NCBI RefSeq assembly: GCF_001543285.1 | Contig: NZ_CP014164.1 | Location: forward strand, 1,550,001 to 1,614,000 | Length of the DNA stretch: 64,000 bases | Source: Aerococcus viridans | Lineage (GTDB): Bacteria > Bacillota > Bacilli > Lactobacillales > Aerococcaceae | Direction of reading: 5' to 3' | Shown: positions 48,297-57,466 of the stretch, piece after piece | How positions within the stretch are numbered: position 1 is the first letter of the stretch | How the letters are laid out: each line of letters opens with the position of its first letter | Notes under the pieces: model-generated | Seen by the model: the letters and a program-made list of their open reading frames with translations, nothing else | What the model was told of the DNA's origin: nothing | The model's database searches: none | Made by a program: the position numbers and the translations under genes

Positions 48297-50627
48297 CTAA
48301 TTTGATTGCACACTGTCTATTTTAGCGGATTTGGGCCAGTAAATATAGTGGACAGCGCCCATTGTATCCGTCCGGTATATTTTTGTTTGATTAGCTTCTA
48401 AATCAGCCACCACCCGGTCAGCTGGATGGCCATACCGGTTGTCTTTACCCACTGAAATCCAAGCGATTTTTGGGTCAGTCCGCTCGATAAAGTCAGCTGG
48501 CGTTGAATGGTCTGATCCATGGTGGGCAACTTTTAAAATATCCACCGGTAGACTCGGGAGCGCATTTTCTGCTGCCCCGTCTATATCCCCCGTAAATAGA
48601 AAGTCATGAAGTCCTATTCTACCATATAAGACTAAAGAATCCGCATTTTCTCCTGCACCTGATTTATCCGGCGCTAAAACTTGTAAATTAGTTGTTTGGT
48701 CAAGGGCCACCTGGTCTCCAGATTTAAGCCAGATAATCTCCATTTTGGGATTTTTCCCGGCCTCGATTGCCTCCTGCAAGGTGGTTAAGGATTCTGTGTC
48801 CGCGTCCATTCCGATGGGTAAATATAAGGTTTCGATTTTAAAAGCCTTGGCGATTTCACCGAATGATCCGATGTGGTCGAAGTCGCCGTGAGTTAAAAAC
48901 ACCCCATCGATGGTCCTTGTGCCCGCCGCTTTAAGCGCTGGAATAATTTGCCTTTCAGCGATACTTTCAGTATCCCGTAATTGCCAGGATTTGGATGGAT
49001 CTCGGTCAGCTAAAAGTGTAGCGAAGTTGATTTTCCCCGCTAAATCGATTAAATAGACCTTTCTTTGGTAAGGCATTTCTAGGAAAAAGGTATCCCCCTG
49101 CCCAATCGCTAGCATGGCTACTTGCCCGTATCTTTGTAAATAAGGGTTCAAATACAGTAAAACTAAGCTAAGCGCTAGTAGTCCGTGCAAGCTTTTACTG
49201 ATTTTCGCTTTTGAAAGATCCGCTAGATACATGAGTAAAGTGACCACAAAAAATACCAAGACAGCAATTTGTGGCCTACCCGTCACCCACTGAAACCAAG
49301 TCCATTTTCCAGCGAAAAGCGCTAGCATTTCTATTCCCTCAATCAAATAGGCTAATCCAGCTTGTAGCCAGGTGAAATAAGGGCCTAAGCCGGTGATTTG
49401 AATGAGTAAAATCAAAAGGAGTCCGGGAAATAAAAAGGTGGCGAATAGCCAGGAGTAGCCGTAATTTAAGATAAGAGACACCCAGGAGAATTCAAAGTAG
49501 GTCATGGTTAAAAAGGGAATGGTGACTAAACTACAGATGAAACTTTGCCAGATTTCGACTTGTAGGGAGTGCCGGCATTTGGCTTGGATAAATTTCCCAG
49601 TAAATAAAATGGTATAGGACAAGGCATAGGTCAACTGAAAGGACAGGGTAAAGATACTGCGTGGGTCTACAATTAGGAGCAAAATCATGGACCAGGAAGT
49701 GCCTACGAGTGACGAAGGTTGCCCGCCCCACCGCTTTTGGAGGACGTTATAAGTATAAGCTACAAAGGACCGAATCAGGCCGTAGGGCCACCCTAAAAAG
49801 ACGGTGTATATGAGTAGGATGGCAATGGCGAAATAATCAAAAGATTCTACTGTGACGCCTAATCGGAGAAGGATTTTCTTGAAGAAAGTTAAGAAATACT
49901 GGACGTGAAAACCGGAAATCGAAAACAAATGAATCAGGCCGATTGCTTGATAAGCATCTAATACTTCCCCTTCAAGGGCATCCATTTCATTGAAAAAGAG
50001 GGATAAGGTATAGGCTGATACGGTTGGATTTTGAATGGTTGTCAGCCAATTAATGATGGCTTGTCTTTGGTTGGCTAACCAAAATTGACCATGATTCAAA
50101 TCCCCATTAATGTTAATGGCATCCGGTGACATGATCCAATAGATATCTTGCCGTTTTAAATAAGTCCGGTAGTTAAACAGATGAAAATTTTGGTTTTCAT
50201 CCGCTTGTTCTAATGTGCCAGTAAGGGTAGCCTGAAAAGATTGTTCTTTATCTAACCAAGCTTTTTGGTTATCTTCGTCTTCAAGCATATAAAATACTTG
50301 TACCTTTTCATTTTGTCCCTTTAAGAGCGTAGTCCCTCGAAAAGACAACAGATTGCCTTCAACTTTTACATCAGTGATGGCCACATCCATAACCAATTCT
50401 TCTTCTGCCCCAGTTAGGATACTGTGTCGACTAGCATCTTGATAGGCAAAATAAGCGCCGAGTAAACAATGTACAAACACTAGTTGTAGCAAAAATTTGC
50501 CTTCTTTTAAAGCAAGCACACGGACCAAAAATAAGCCATAAGAAAGCCAGACCCAAGGACTATTGGTCAGGACCACAACTGCAAGTAGAAGAACACCTAA
50601 ACTATGGAGGACTAACTTATATTGCAT
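48297..50627 (-). CDS. comEC: ComEC/Rec2 competence channel protein
   Basis: 776 residues, full length. Forms the membrane channel for single-stranded DNA uptake. An N-terminal OB-like region, a polytopic ComEC core (about 10 helices, from MDALEGEVLDAYQAIGLIHLFSISGFH onward) and a C-terminal metallo-beta-lactamase domain with LTHGDFDHIGSF and VAHHGSDHST. The gene starts two bases from the comEA stop. Intactness of both suggests natural competence could be retained, though the other late com genes are not in view. Confidence 0.95.
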   Translation of the reverse strand: MQYKLVLHSLGVLLLAVVVLTNSPWVWLSYGLFLVRVLALKEGKFLLQLVFVHCLLGAYFAYQDASRHSILTGAEEELVMDVAITDVKVEGNLLSFRGTTLLKGQNEKVQVFYMLEDEDNQKAWLDKEQSFQATLTGTLEQADENQNFHLFNYRTYLKRQDIYWIMSPDAININGDLNHGQFWLANQRQAIINWLTTIQNPTVSAYTLSLFFNEMDALEGEVLDAYQAIGLIHLFSISGFHVQYFLTFFKKILLRLGVTVESFDYFAIAILLIYTVFLGWPYGLIRSFVAYTYNVLQKRWGGQPSSLVGTSWSMILLLIVDPRSIFTLSFQLTYALSYTILFTGKFIQAKCRHSLQVEIWQSFICSLVTIPFLTMTYFEFSWVSLILNYGYSWLFATFLFPGLLLILLIQITGLGPYFTWLQAGLAYLIEGIEMLALFAGKWTWFQWVTGRPQIAVLVFFVVTLLMYLADLSKAKISKSLHGLLALSLVLLYLNPYLQRYGQVAMLAIGQGDTFFLEMPYQRKVYLIDLAGKINFATLLADRDPSKSWQLRDTESIAERQIIPALKAAGTRTIDGVFLTHGDFDHIGSFGEIAKAFKIETLYLPIGMDADTESLTTLQEAIEAGKNPKMEIIWLKSGDQVALDQTTNLQVLAPDKSGAGENADSLVLYGRIGLHDFLFTGDIDGAAENALPSLPVDILKVAHHGSDHSTPADFIERTDPKIAWISVGKDNRYGHPADRVVADLEANQTKIYRTDTMGAVHYIYWPKSAKIDSVQSN

Positions 50628-50628
50628 C

Positions 50629-51474
50629 TTAATCCACCGTAATTAAAGGCCGTAACTTCTCCATCGTTTTCTCCCCAATTCCTGACACTTGGTCTAGGTC
50701 ATCAATGGTTTCAAATAGACCGTTCGTCTCCCGGTAATTAATGATATCGGCCGCCCGCTTCTCGCCTATACCAGATAAGGTCTGTAGCATTGTAGCATCT
50801 GCAGTATTGATATTGACCAGGCCCCCGTCACTATTGGGATCCCCAGAACGCACGGATACATCACTTTCTGTGACCTGAGAATCAGCAACCAATGCTTCAG
50901 TTGAAGGACTAACCTCTTCGCCCATTTTCGGGACATAAATCACCATTTGATCAGTGACTAATTGCGCCAAATTCACCTGACTTTGGTCCGCCTCACCAGT
51001 TACCCCACCCGCCATTTCAACCACATCATGAACCCGCATACCTGGGGTCACTGGGACAACTTGCGGGATTTTTACAGCCCCTTTAATGTCTACATACCAG
51101 GTTTCATTGGCTGCGCTACTCGCGATAGTTTCGCTTTCTTCATCAGCTTCTTCATCAGCTTCTTCTCTAGAGATTTCGCTGGCTGTACCACCCACCGCAC
51201 TTGATGAAACTACAACATTTTCCGACAGGTGTTCTTCTGAGCTTAGCAAGTCAGATGTTCCTTCGTCCGTTTCTGCCTCTACCACTAAGGCGTTAGTTTG
51301 GCCTTGTCTGCCTTGAAATACCTGACTAAGTCCGTAAATCCCTAGTCCACTCACAGTCACAAAGACGACAAAAATACCCAGCAAGTAGGGTCTATACAAG
51401 AACCACACTTGTTGGATATTCTTTTCTTTCGTATCTAATGCAAATTGACTTAGCCATGCCCGCAACTGCTTCAT
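50629..51474 (-). CDS. comEA: ComEA DNA-binding competence protein
   Basis: About 281 residues from ATG 51474 (AGGTGAGGTGA site); the upstream in-frame ATG is rejected. One N-terminal membrane helix (YLLGIFVVFVTVSGLGIYG), a long Ser/Glu-rich spacer, an SLBB domain (WYVDIKGAVKIPQVVPVTPG), and a C-terminal double helix-hairpin-helix (NINTADATMLQTLSGIGEKRA) that binds incoming duplex DNA outside the membrane. Directly upstream of comEC. Confidence 0.94.
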   Translation of the reverse strand: MKQLRAWLSQFALDTKEKNIQQVWFLYRPYLLGIFVVFVTVSGLGIYGLSQVFQGRQGQTNALVVEAETDEGTSDLLSSEEHLSENVVVSSSAVGGTASEISREEADEEADEESETIASSAANETWYVDIKGAVKIPQVVPVTPGMRVHDVVEMAGGVTGEADQSQVNLAQLVTDQMVIYVPKMGEEVSPSTEALVADSQVTESDVSVRSGDPNSDGGLVNINTADATMLQTLSGIGEKRAADIINYRETNGLFETIDDLDQVSGIGEKTMEKLRPLITVD

Positions 51475-51677
51475 GATGATCACCTCACCTATTATATACG
51501 GCAAGATCAGTTAAAAGTGTCGGCTCATATTTCAAAACTTTGAACATTCCTTTTCTAATATAGGTCAATCAAAATAAGGAAATCTCATAAAATACACTTC
51601 TCATATATTCGACCTTAGGGAATGAGGATATTTCCCTGTCTGTTGGGCATATCTCCTTTCGGCGAAAAAGACAACAC

Positions 51678-51708
51678 AAAAAAAGACTTATGCATATCAC
51701 ATAAGTCT
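51678..51708 (-). terminator. Terminator after Mn catalase
   Basis: AGACTTATG...CATAAGTCT stem followed by seven T on the minus strand. Confidence 0.85.
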
Positions 51709-51749
51709 AAGCCAAGTATATTTTTATTTTTTAACTATTTACTTGTATT

Positions 51750-52616
51750 TTATTCACCTTCAAGCATTCTGCGCCCTTCTTCAACAGTAGTGTTTGGATC
51801 TTCAGGTGGCGTATTTCTTAATATTTCTGGGGCAGCTGTTAGATCAGGCTCACCACCTGCCATGATGGGGTCACTACTATAGTGGAATTTGTTCCCATCA
51901 CGGGCAGTTTCTCCTTCGAGTGCTTGAGAGGCTTCTCCTTCTGAGAAGTTGTAAAGTGTATGTGTAAACTCCTTACCTTGTTTTTGTAAGTCTTGAGTAC
52001 CGTGTGGTACAACTGGACCATATTTTTCTTCCAATTCTTCACAAGCTTTTAAGAATTGAAGTTGGTGCTGCGTTTCACGAGCCATGAGGTAGCTTAGCAT
52101 ATCGCGAACACCTTTATCCTCCGTTTGCAGGAAGTTACGTGATACTTGAAGGCGAGCCTGTGATTCACGGACAACATTGAAACGCATATCAGCGAGTAAA
52201 TTACCGCTTGAGGTGATGAAATTTGCGCTCCACGGGTTTCCGTTAGAATCAGATAGCCCTGCACCAAGACCATTGACGAATGCATGTTGAGGGTCCATAC
52301 CACCAAGTATTGCAGCAGTCGCTGGATCGCTAGTTCTCGCAAATTCTTCTATCGTATCAGTAGGAGCGTCACGTAATAGGTCATTGATCATGGTGGCTAA
52401 CATTTCCATATGGCCTATTTCTTCCGTACCAGTGTCTAATAATAAATCTTTATATTTTTCATTGCCAACAGTGTTCCAACCTTGAAGCGTATAGGCCAAC
52501 ATTCCTGTAGTTTCGCCCCATTGACCCCCCAAAATCTCCTGTAAGCGTCGTGCGAGAATAGGATTACTCTTCTCAGGTTTTGCATGATACTGTAATTTTG
52601 ATTTTCTGATGTACAT
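51750..52616 (-). CDS. Manganese catalase
   Basis: 288 residues. Haem-free catalase with a dimanganese centre. Four-helix-bundle ligands are visible: E in GGQWGETTGM, E and H in GTEEIGHMEM, E in VVRESQARL, and H in ARETQHQLQF. The C-terminal arm is long and acidic as in other bacterial members. AGGAGG ribosome site, TATAAT upstream. Suits a catalase-positive aerotolerant coccus and pairs functionally with the Dps operon at 58 kb. Confidence 0.92.
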   Translation of the reverse strand: MYIRKSKLQYHAKPEKSNPILARRLQEILGGQWGETTGMLAYTLQGWNTVGNEKYKDLLLDTGTEEIGHMEMLATMINDLLRDAPTDTIEEFARTSDPATAAILGGMDPQHAFVNGLGAGLSDSNGNPWSANFITSSGNLLADMRFNVVRESQARLQVSRNFLQTEDKGVRDMLSYLMARETQHQLQFLKACEELEEKYGPVVPHGTQDLQKQGKEFTHTLYNFSEGEASQALEGETARDGNKFHYSSDPIMAGGEPDLTAAPEILRNTPPEDPNTTVEEGRRMLEGE

Positions 52617-52742
52617 GTGACAGTCCTCCTAATGTATTATAATGTCATACGTCGCATTAATTTCTTCTAAATAAGTATTACATAATCAATGGTAGTGTAC
52701 ATATATTCATACTTCAAATGAAACGGTTTAAAAAAATATAAT

Positions 52743-52780
52743 AAAAGACGCCTAGATTGAATTAATTGAGGACGTCTTTT
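52743..52780 (-). terminator. Terminator after coaD
   Basis: AAAAGACG...CGTCTTTT stem followed by T on the minus strand. Positions fall 57 bases after the coaD stop. Confidence 0.7.
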
Positions 52781-52836
52781 ATAACTGATATATTTATTCA
52801 TTTGGTATTGCTTTATCGTTCTATAACCCAAAAAAT

Positions 52837-53337
52837 TTAACCATTTAATTCAGCATATTTGGCTTTAATGGCTTCGTTGACATTTGGTGGTACAACGCCC
52901 GAAATGTCTCCATTAAACTTCGCTACTTCCTTAATAATGGAGCTTGAAACAAAGCGATATTTCTCACTTGATAATAAAAGAACGGTCTCAATATCTGGCG
53001 CTTGGTGCTTGTTCATTAGGGCGATATTGGTTTCTTGTTCAAAGTCACTGCCGTTACGCAAACCGCGAATCAAAATACCGCAGTCCAATTCTCTAGCAAA
53101 ATTCACTGTTAGGCCAGATTTTAAGTAGATTACCTCTACATTATCTAGATGTTGAGTGGCTTCCTGGGCTAAGACTAATTTCTCCTCGCCAGTAAATAAA
53201 GAGGTTTTGGTGGTATTTGTTGCGACAGCGACGTAGACGTAGTCAAACATCTTGGCTGCCCGCTCAATCATGTCCACATGGCCCATGGTTAAGGGGTCAA
53301 AAGACCCAGCATATAAGGCTCTTCCTTTTGTTGTCAT
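52837..53337 (-). CDS. coaD: Phosphopantetheine adenylyltransferase
   Basis: 166 residues. Penultimate step of CoA synthesis. Motifs: AGSFDPLTMGHVDMIERA, CGILIRGLRNGSDFEQE, and SSSIIKEVAKFNGDISGVVP. Starts immediately after the rsmD stop, the near-universal rsmD-coaD pair. Confidence 0.96.
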   Translation of the reverse strand: MTTKGRALYAGSFDPLTMGHVDMIERAAKMFDYVYVAVATNTTKTSLFTGEEKLVLAQEATQHLDNVEVIYLKSGLTVNFARELDCGILIRGLRNGSDFEQETNIALMNKHQAPDIETVLLLSSEKYRFVSSSIIKEVAKFNGDISGVVPPNVNEAIKAKYAELNG

Positions 53338-53904
53338 CTAGTCTTCCTCCATTCGGTATACCAAGATTCTGGTAATCCCGTAAGTCACATCTTTGATCAG
53401 TTTGAGTGGTCCAAAGGCTTCTGGCAGTGTATCCCGCTTGTCTAATTCACAGATTAAGCGGGCATCAGGTGCCAGCCAATTGTCCGCTAAAAAGCCGTTG
53501 ATCACATCTTCTAATTGTTGCCCTTTATAAGGTGGGTCCAAGAATACCAAGTCAAATTGCAGGTCCTTATCTGCTTGACGTAATTGTTGGATGGCCTTGC
53601 GGTTGTCCCCTGCCTTCAAGACATACTGGTCCTCAATCCTTACAGCAGCAACATTTTCTTTAATCGTTGCTTGTGCTTGCCGGTTCTTTTCAAAACCGTA
53701 AACAACTGCTGCACCTCTTGAAATAGCTTCTATTCCAAGTGCTCCAGACCCAGCATAGAAGTCTAAAACTCTTGTCTCCTCATCGAAATAAGGGCCAATA
53801 ATATTAAATAACGATTCCTTGATTTTATCTGTAGTTGGTCGGGTATTATCCCCTGGCACCGCTTTTAAACGATGTTTCCCAAATTTTCCAGCTATGACGC
53901 GCAT
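53338..53904 (-). CDS. rsmD: 16S rRNA (guanine-966-N2) methyltransferase RsmD
   Basis: 188 residues. Motifs: RVIAGKFGKHRLKAVPG, RPTTDKIKESLFNI, LDFYAGSGALGIEA (SAM site) and VFLDPPYKG (catalytic). Ribosome site GGGGTGA. In operon with coaD. Confidence 0.95.
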   Translation of the reverse strand: MRVIAGKFGKHRLKAVPGDNTRPTTDKIKESLFNIIGPYFDEETRVLDFYAGSGALGIEAISRGAAVVYGFEKNRQAQATIKENVAAVRIEDQYVLKAGDNRKAIQQLRQADKDLQFDLVFLDPPYKGQQLEDVINGFLADNWLAPDARLICELDKRDTLPEAFGPLKLIKDVTYGITRILVYRMEED

Positions 53905-54033
53905 AGACTTGTCACCCCACGTTTTAAAATTTGTCTATATTTTACCATATCAAAGACCACGCACCTATAAGTGCCCCCTTGAAAAAGGGGTCCCCGAAAT
54001 TTAGCTGAGATATTTCTGATATAGACCTCATCA

Positions 54034-54070
54034 AAAAAGAACGCTGTGCTTTACCACCTGACGTCCTTTT
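54034..54070 (-). terminator. Probable terminator after the esterase gene
   Basis: AAAGGACG...CGTTCTTTTTT weak stem with a T-run on the minus strand. Confidence 0.5.
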
Positions 54071-54091
54071 CCAATCAATATTTAAATGAAT

Positions 54092-54829
54092 CTACACCAT
54101 ATAACCTAAAAAATACGGCAGTTGTTGGCGCCACCAGATCCAGTCATGAGACACATCTGGCCCCCATTCTGCGAACCAGGCTGGGATATTCTTATGCTCA
54201 AAAGCTTCACGCAACTTGTAGTAACCGGGCAGACCGTCTGCTTCCCAGTCGCCTAAACCGGTACAAACAATGATATCTGCTTGGCGCAAGTGGTCGATAA
54301 ACCACGGATCGTTCAAGGTCCAAATGTAGTCCACTGGCGAGTTGTAATAAACAGCTAAGTCACCACCGAAATCACCACCAAAATAACGGGCGTCGTAAAC
54401 ACCTGATAGGGCAATGGTTTTATTAAAGACATCCGGATGTTTCAATTGGAAGTTTAAGGCATGGTAAGCACCCATCGAACAACCCGTTGTCATCATTGGG
54501 TCAAACCAACCCGTATAGTGCTTGATGAATGGGATAGCTTCATCAAGCACATAACGTTCGTAAGCATTATGGGCTTCAGCGCGGTCGTGTTGAGACTTAC
54601 CTTTGTGTAACCAAGATTCTTGGTCATGGGATGATAGAGTGAAGAATTGGACTTTTCCTGCTTCGATGAAATAATGTGCAGCTTCAATCATACCGAAGTC
54701 TGCAAATTCATCTTTAGAACCACCAGATGACGGGAATACCACTACCGGAATACCTGCGTGCCCATAACGATTTAAGTACATTTCTTGATTTAAGTGACCT
54801 GAATAATGGTGTAAGAATTCTGCATTCAT
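54092..54829 (-). CDS. Esterase-family (putative esterase D-like) alpha/beta hydrolase
   Basis: 245 residues from ATG 54829 (TGGAGGAA ribosome site); 29 upstream in-frame codons overlap the neighbouring gene and are rejected. Nucleophile elbow GCSMG with Ser118, oxyanion region VVFPSSGGSKDEF, and a late His in SHDWIWW. No signal peptide, so cytosolic. It is 43 bases downstream of an ATP-grasp ligase gene and evidently co-transcribed. I recall this pair as recurring in Lactobacillales without a known role. Substrate unknown. Confidence 0.85.
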   Translation of the reverse strand: MNAEFLHHYSGHLNQEMYLNRYGHAGIPVVVFPSSGGSKDEFADFGMIEAAHYFIEAGKVQFFTLSSHDQESWLHKGKSQHDRAEAHNAYERYVLDEAIPFIKHYTGWFDPMMTTGCSMGAYHALNFQLKHPDVFNKTIALSGVYDARYFGGDFGGDLAVYYNSPVDYIWTLNDPWFIDHLRQADIIVCTGLGDWEADGLPGYYKLREAFEHKNIPAWFAEWGPDVSHDWIWWRQQLPYFLGYMV

Positions 54830-54872
54830 GGGGTTTCCTCCAGTTTTGGGTAAAATGACAACCAGTGTAAAG

Positions 54873-56042
54873 CTAACCTTCTTTATGTTGGTGGACGTAG
54901 TTGAAAATCTCTTCAATTTCCGCTTCTGTATCCGCTAAAATACCATAGAATTGGTTACCTTGTAAGGCAGAAAAAGCGTCTGGTAAACGTTTTGAGAAGA
55001 CAAATCGGTCGCCGTAATGACTGCGTAAAGCCGCTTCATCGTGGGCATAAGTATTTTGATCACGGTGGGTAATAGCCACACAGTATCGAGCGGGTGAACT
55101 CGGTGTTTCAAAAGGTTGACCGTCCACAATGCGGGCAAATTGGCGGAATAAATCTACATGGTTGGCATAGTTATACATATCAATGGTATAACCACCAGCC
55201 ACCCGGTTATTGTATTCAACCACTAGGTAGTCGTCCCCATTTTCAAAGAATTCAATATGGAAAAACCGCTCCTTCATACCGAATTGTTTGACGATAGCTT
55301 GACCGTACGCCCGTAATTTTTCAGGAATTTCCTTTTGAATAATATAGCCGTAGTCTAATTGGTATTTTAATACCTCCAAAGTTGGGTCATGGTAATACAA
55401 GCTTGTTTCAAAGACAATATCCCCGTTTTGGTCGATTAAACCATCATACGACAATAACTTCCCGTCCTCGATATAAGGTTCAAAGAAGTAGGCATCTTTC
55501 TCGTCCCACTCCTCTAAAAATTTGTAGACCGCGTCTTGGTCTTTTAACTTGTAGGTACCTGATGAACCCACACCTGAATTGGGTTTGGCTACTAATGGAA
55601 GTCCCAGTTCCTTGACGATTCGGTTGACGGTACCCTTTTTATTGGCCACTTTTCCTGGAACCGCTGGCACTCCCGCCTTGGCGAATAGTTTCTTCATTTC
55701 AGACTTAAATTTAACCTTGCGCAAATCTTTTGGCTTGTTGCCAGGAATATTAAACTGTTCACGAATCTCAGCTTCCAAATTCAACCAATGCTCATTTTGC
55801 GACTCAATCCGGTCAATTTTCCCGTGCTTGAAAAATAAGTAAGCAACAGCTTTTTTAACTTCTTCAGTATTTTCTAAGTCGTTGACTTTATAGTATTCTG
55901 TTAAATCATCTTTTAAAGATTGAGGTAATTGGTCATAGGGTTCTTGACCAATCCCAAGAACGTTGAACCCTTGCTGTTTTAATCTGTTAGTAAATAATTG
56001 AAAGTTCTCTGGATAAAAAGGTGATGTCACAATAAAATTCAT
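54873..56042 (-). CDS. ATP-grasp domain protein (carboxylate-amine/thiol ligase-like)
   Basis: 389 residues. An N-terminal Rossmann-like pre-ATP-grasp half (NFIVTSPFYPENFQLF) leads to the ATP-grasp fold: LVAKPNSGVGSSGTYKLKD (ATP-binding loop), YFFEPYIEDGKLLSYDGL, and FHIEFFENGDDYLVVEYNNRVAGGYT with metal-binding Glu and Asn. The family joins a carboxylate to an amine or similar nucleophile through an acyl phosphate. No specificity can be read; it is not a D-Ala ligase or biotin carboxylase by neighbourhood. Operon with the esterase that follows. Confidence 0.85.
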   Translation of the reverse strand: MNFIVTSPFYPENFQLFTNRLKQQGFNVLGIGQEPYDQLPQSLKDDLTEYYKVNDLENTEEVKKAVAYLFFKHGKIDRIESQNEHWLNLEAEIREQFNIPGNKPKDLRKVKFKSEMKKLFAKAGVPAVPGKVANKKGTVNRIVKELGLPLVAKPNSGVGSSGTYKLKDQDAVYKFLEEWDEKDAYFFEPYIEDGKLLSYDGLIDQNGDIVFETSLYYHDPTLEVLKYQLDYGYIIQKEIPEKLRAYGQAIVKQFGMKERFFHIEFFENGDDYLVVEYNNRVAGGYTIDMYNYANHVDLFRQFARIVDGQPFETPSSPARYCVAITHRDQNTYAHDEAALRSHYGDRFVFSKRLPDAFSALQGNQFYGILADTEAEIEEIFNYVHQHKEG

Positions 56043-56256
56043 GTAAGTTCCTCCGCTCAGGGTCTTTTGCTTATATTTTATATTAATTTTTGATTAGAAT
56101 CTCTCTTTCATTATAAGCGGTAATGGGTGCAAAAGCAATTGCATCTAAGTTATGGGAAACGCATTCATTCCCCCTCTTAAAGCCCCACATAACGGTCACT
56201 CTATATCATTTGAACTTAATATGCTCATCGGTTAGAATAGAAAGTGGAGGTGTTTT

Positions 56257-56916
56257 ATGACACAAGAAGTTACTTTAAGATCTGCCCAAGCTGCAGACTA
56301 TCCAGCAATACACGCATTAAACCGAGGCGCTTGGTTTAAATCAGACTATGAAGCATACCCAGAAGCAACTGATGCTTACGTTGACTTAGACTTAAACAGT
56401 TCGTTGAGTGATGCATCAATGGCAACCGTTGCGGAAGTTGACGGCCAGATTGCTGGTGTTATTTTAGTATCCGCAGATTCAGAGCCTAAATACGGCCGGA
56501 TGCTGATGCAATCCACTATCGAATCAGCTGCAACGATTCATGCTCAAGGTCCTGAAGTTGCCGACTATTTTTATAACCGGATGAAAATAGAAAGGGAATA
56601 CGATGCAAAATTACTAGAAAATGCTAAAAAAGATGTAGCTTACGATGGCCGTATTGTGCTATTTATTATGGATCCAAATTTTCAAGGTCTAGGAATCGGC
56701 AGCAAATTATTCCAAGCCGCTAAAGATTATTTTGAAGCTAAAAATGTGGCAAATTATTACCTATTCACTGACTCTTCATGTAATTATCCTTTCTATGATT
56801 ACAAAGGAATGCACCGTGCTGGTAGTTTAAGATTTGATCAATCAGGTTTATTCGAACAATTTGATGGTTCAGAATCAACGGAACCATTCGAGTTTTTCAT
56901 ATATGACAATCAATAA
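56257..56916 (+). CDS. GNAT family N-acetyltransferase
   Basis: 219 residues. N-terminal LRSAQAADYPAIHALN strand-helix and the acetyl-CoA site ILFIMDPNFQGLGIGSKLF match the GNAT fold; the ending is FDGSESTEPFEFFIYDN. An insertion of about 45 residues (55-100) sits between strands 3 and 4. Ribosome site GTGGAGG. Substrate unknown. Divergent from the ATP-grasp gene, single transcription unit. Confidence 0.88.
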   Translation: MTQEVTLRSAQAADYPAIHALNRGAWFKSDYEAYPEATDAYVDLDLNSSLSDASMATVAEVDGQIAGVILVSADSEPKYGRMLMQSTIESAATIHAQGPEVADYFYNRMKIEREYDAKLLENAKKDVAYDGRIVLFIMDPNFQGLGIGSKLFQAAKDYFEAKNVANYYLFTDSSCNYPFYDYKGMHRAGSLRFDQSGLFEQFDGSESTEPFEFFIYDNQ

Positions 56917-57242
56917 CAATACTGGAATAATTTCCAAATATGGCGTAAACATCTTATACCATACCTCTTTTACATATTTACTTGTCTGCAATGGATAGGC
57001 AAGGAAATAATTTAGCAGATGAACTTTCCTCGATCACTTAATATATCTACAATACGTGTACTTATATTACCGATGTCGTGCTCTAGCCACGGACTCGACA
57101 ACATCGGATATCTACATCAAATTTAGATTAATAAGACATCGATAATCTGTTTCTAAATTTCTTCTCTATAACCTTCATTTTCAGTATAAAAATAATATTT
57201 TCATTTTCCAGTAAATGGGTAATGTTGATAAACATATTCCTG

Positions 57243-57303
57243 CGAGAATTTCCTATCATCTTTTGTGATTAATTTAATGATGGTAGAAATTCTCTTTTTT
57301 TTT
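57243..57303 (+). terminator. Strong plus-strand terminator with no nearby gene
   Basis: GAGAATTTC...GAAATTCTC outer stem, ATCATC/GATGGT inner pairing, then a run of more than eight T. It lies 330 bases after the GNAT stop. Confidence 0.8.
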
Positions 57304-57313
57304 CATTAGTTAT

Positions 57314-57364
57314 CAAAAAAATAGTGTTGGCGGTATCCTCTAAAACTCCCTGCCAACACTATTA
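57314..57364 (-). terminator. Terminator of the Dps-Fnr operon
   Basis: AATAGTGTTGGC/GCCAACACTATT perfect stem followed by T-run on the minus strand. Confidence 0.85.
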
Positions 57365-57466
57365 TCCTATAAACTCTTCATTGCATCAGATCTCATAAAT
57401 ATGTACATTATCATTTTCCATACAGAATTATCCTTCCTATAAAAGCGAAGTATCTATTTGACCGTT

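Larger units (their letters stand above)
56917..57466. other. 550-base gene-free stretch with three hairpins
   Basis: No open frame worth calling. It contains a GC-rich hairpin CCGATGTCG...CGACAACATCGG (57070-57107), a plus-strand terminator (57243-57303) far from the GNAT stop, and a minus-strand terminator (57314-57364) for the Fnr-type gene. A small RNA ending at the first terminator is possible but unproven. Confidence 0.5.

Noticed and set aside
52640..52665. Possible PerR box (TTATAAT-like) before the Mn catalase gene
   Set aside because: Only one half matches; the second half-site diverges, and the hexamer is better explained as the -10 element.
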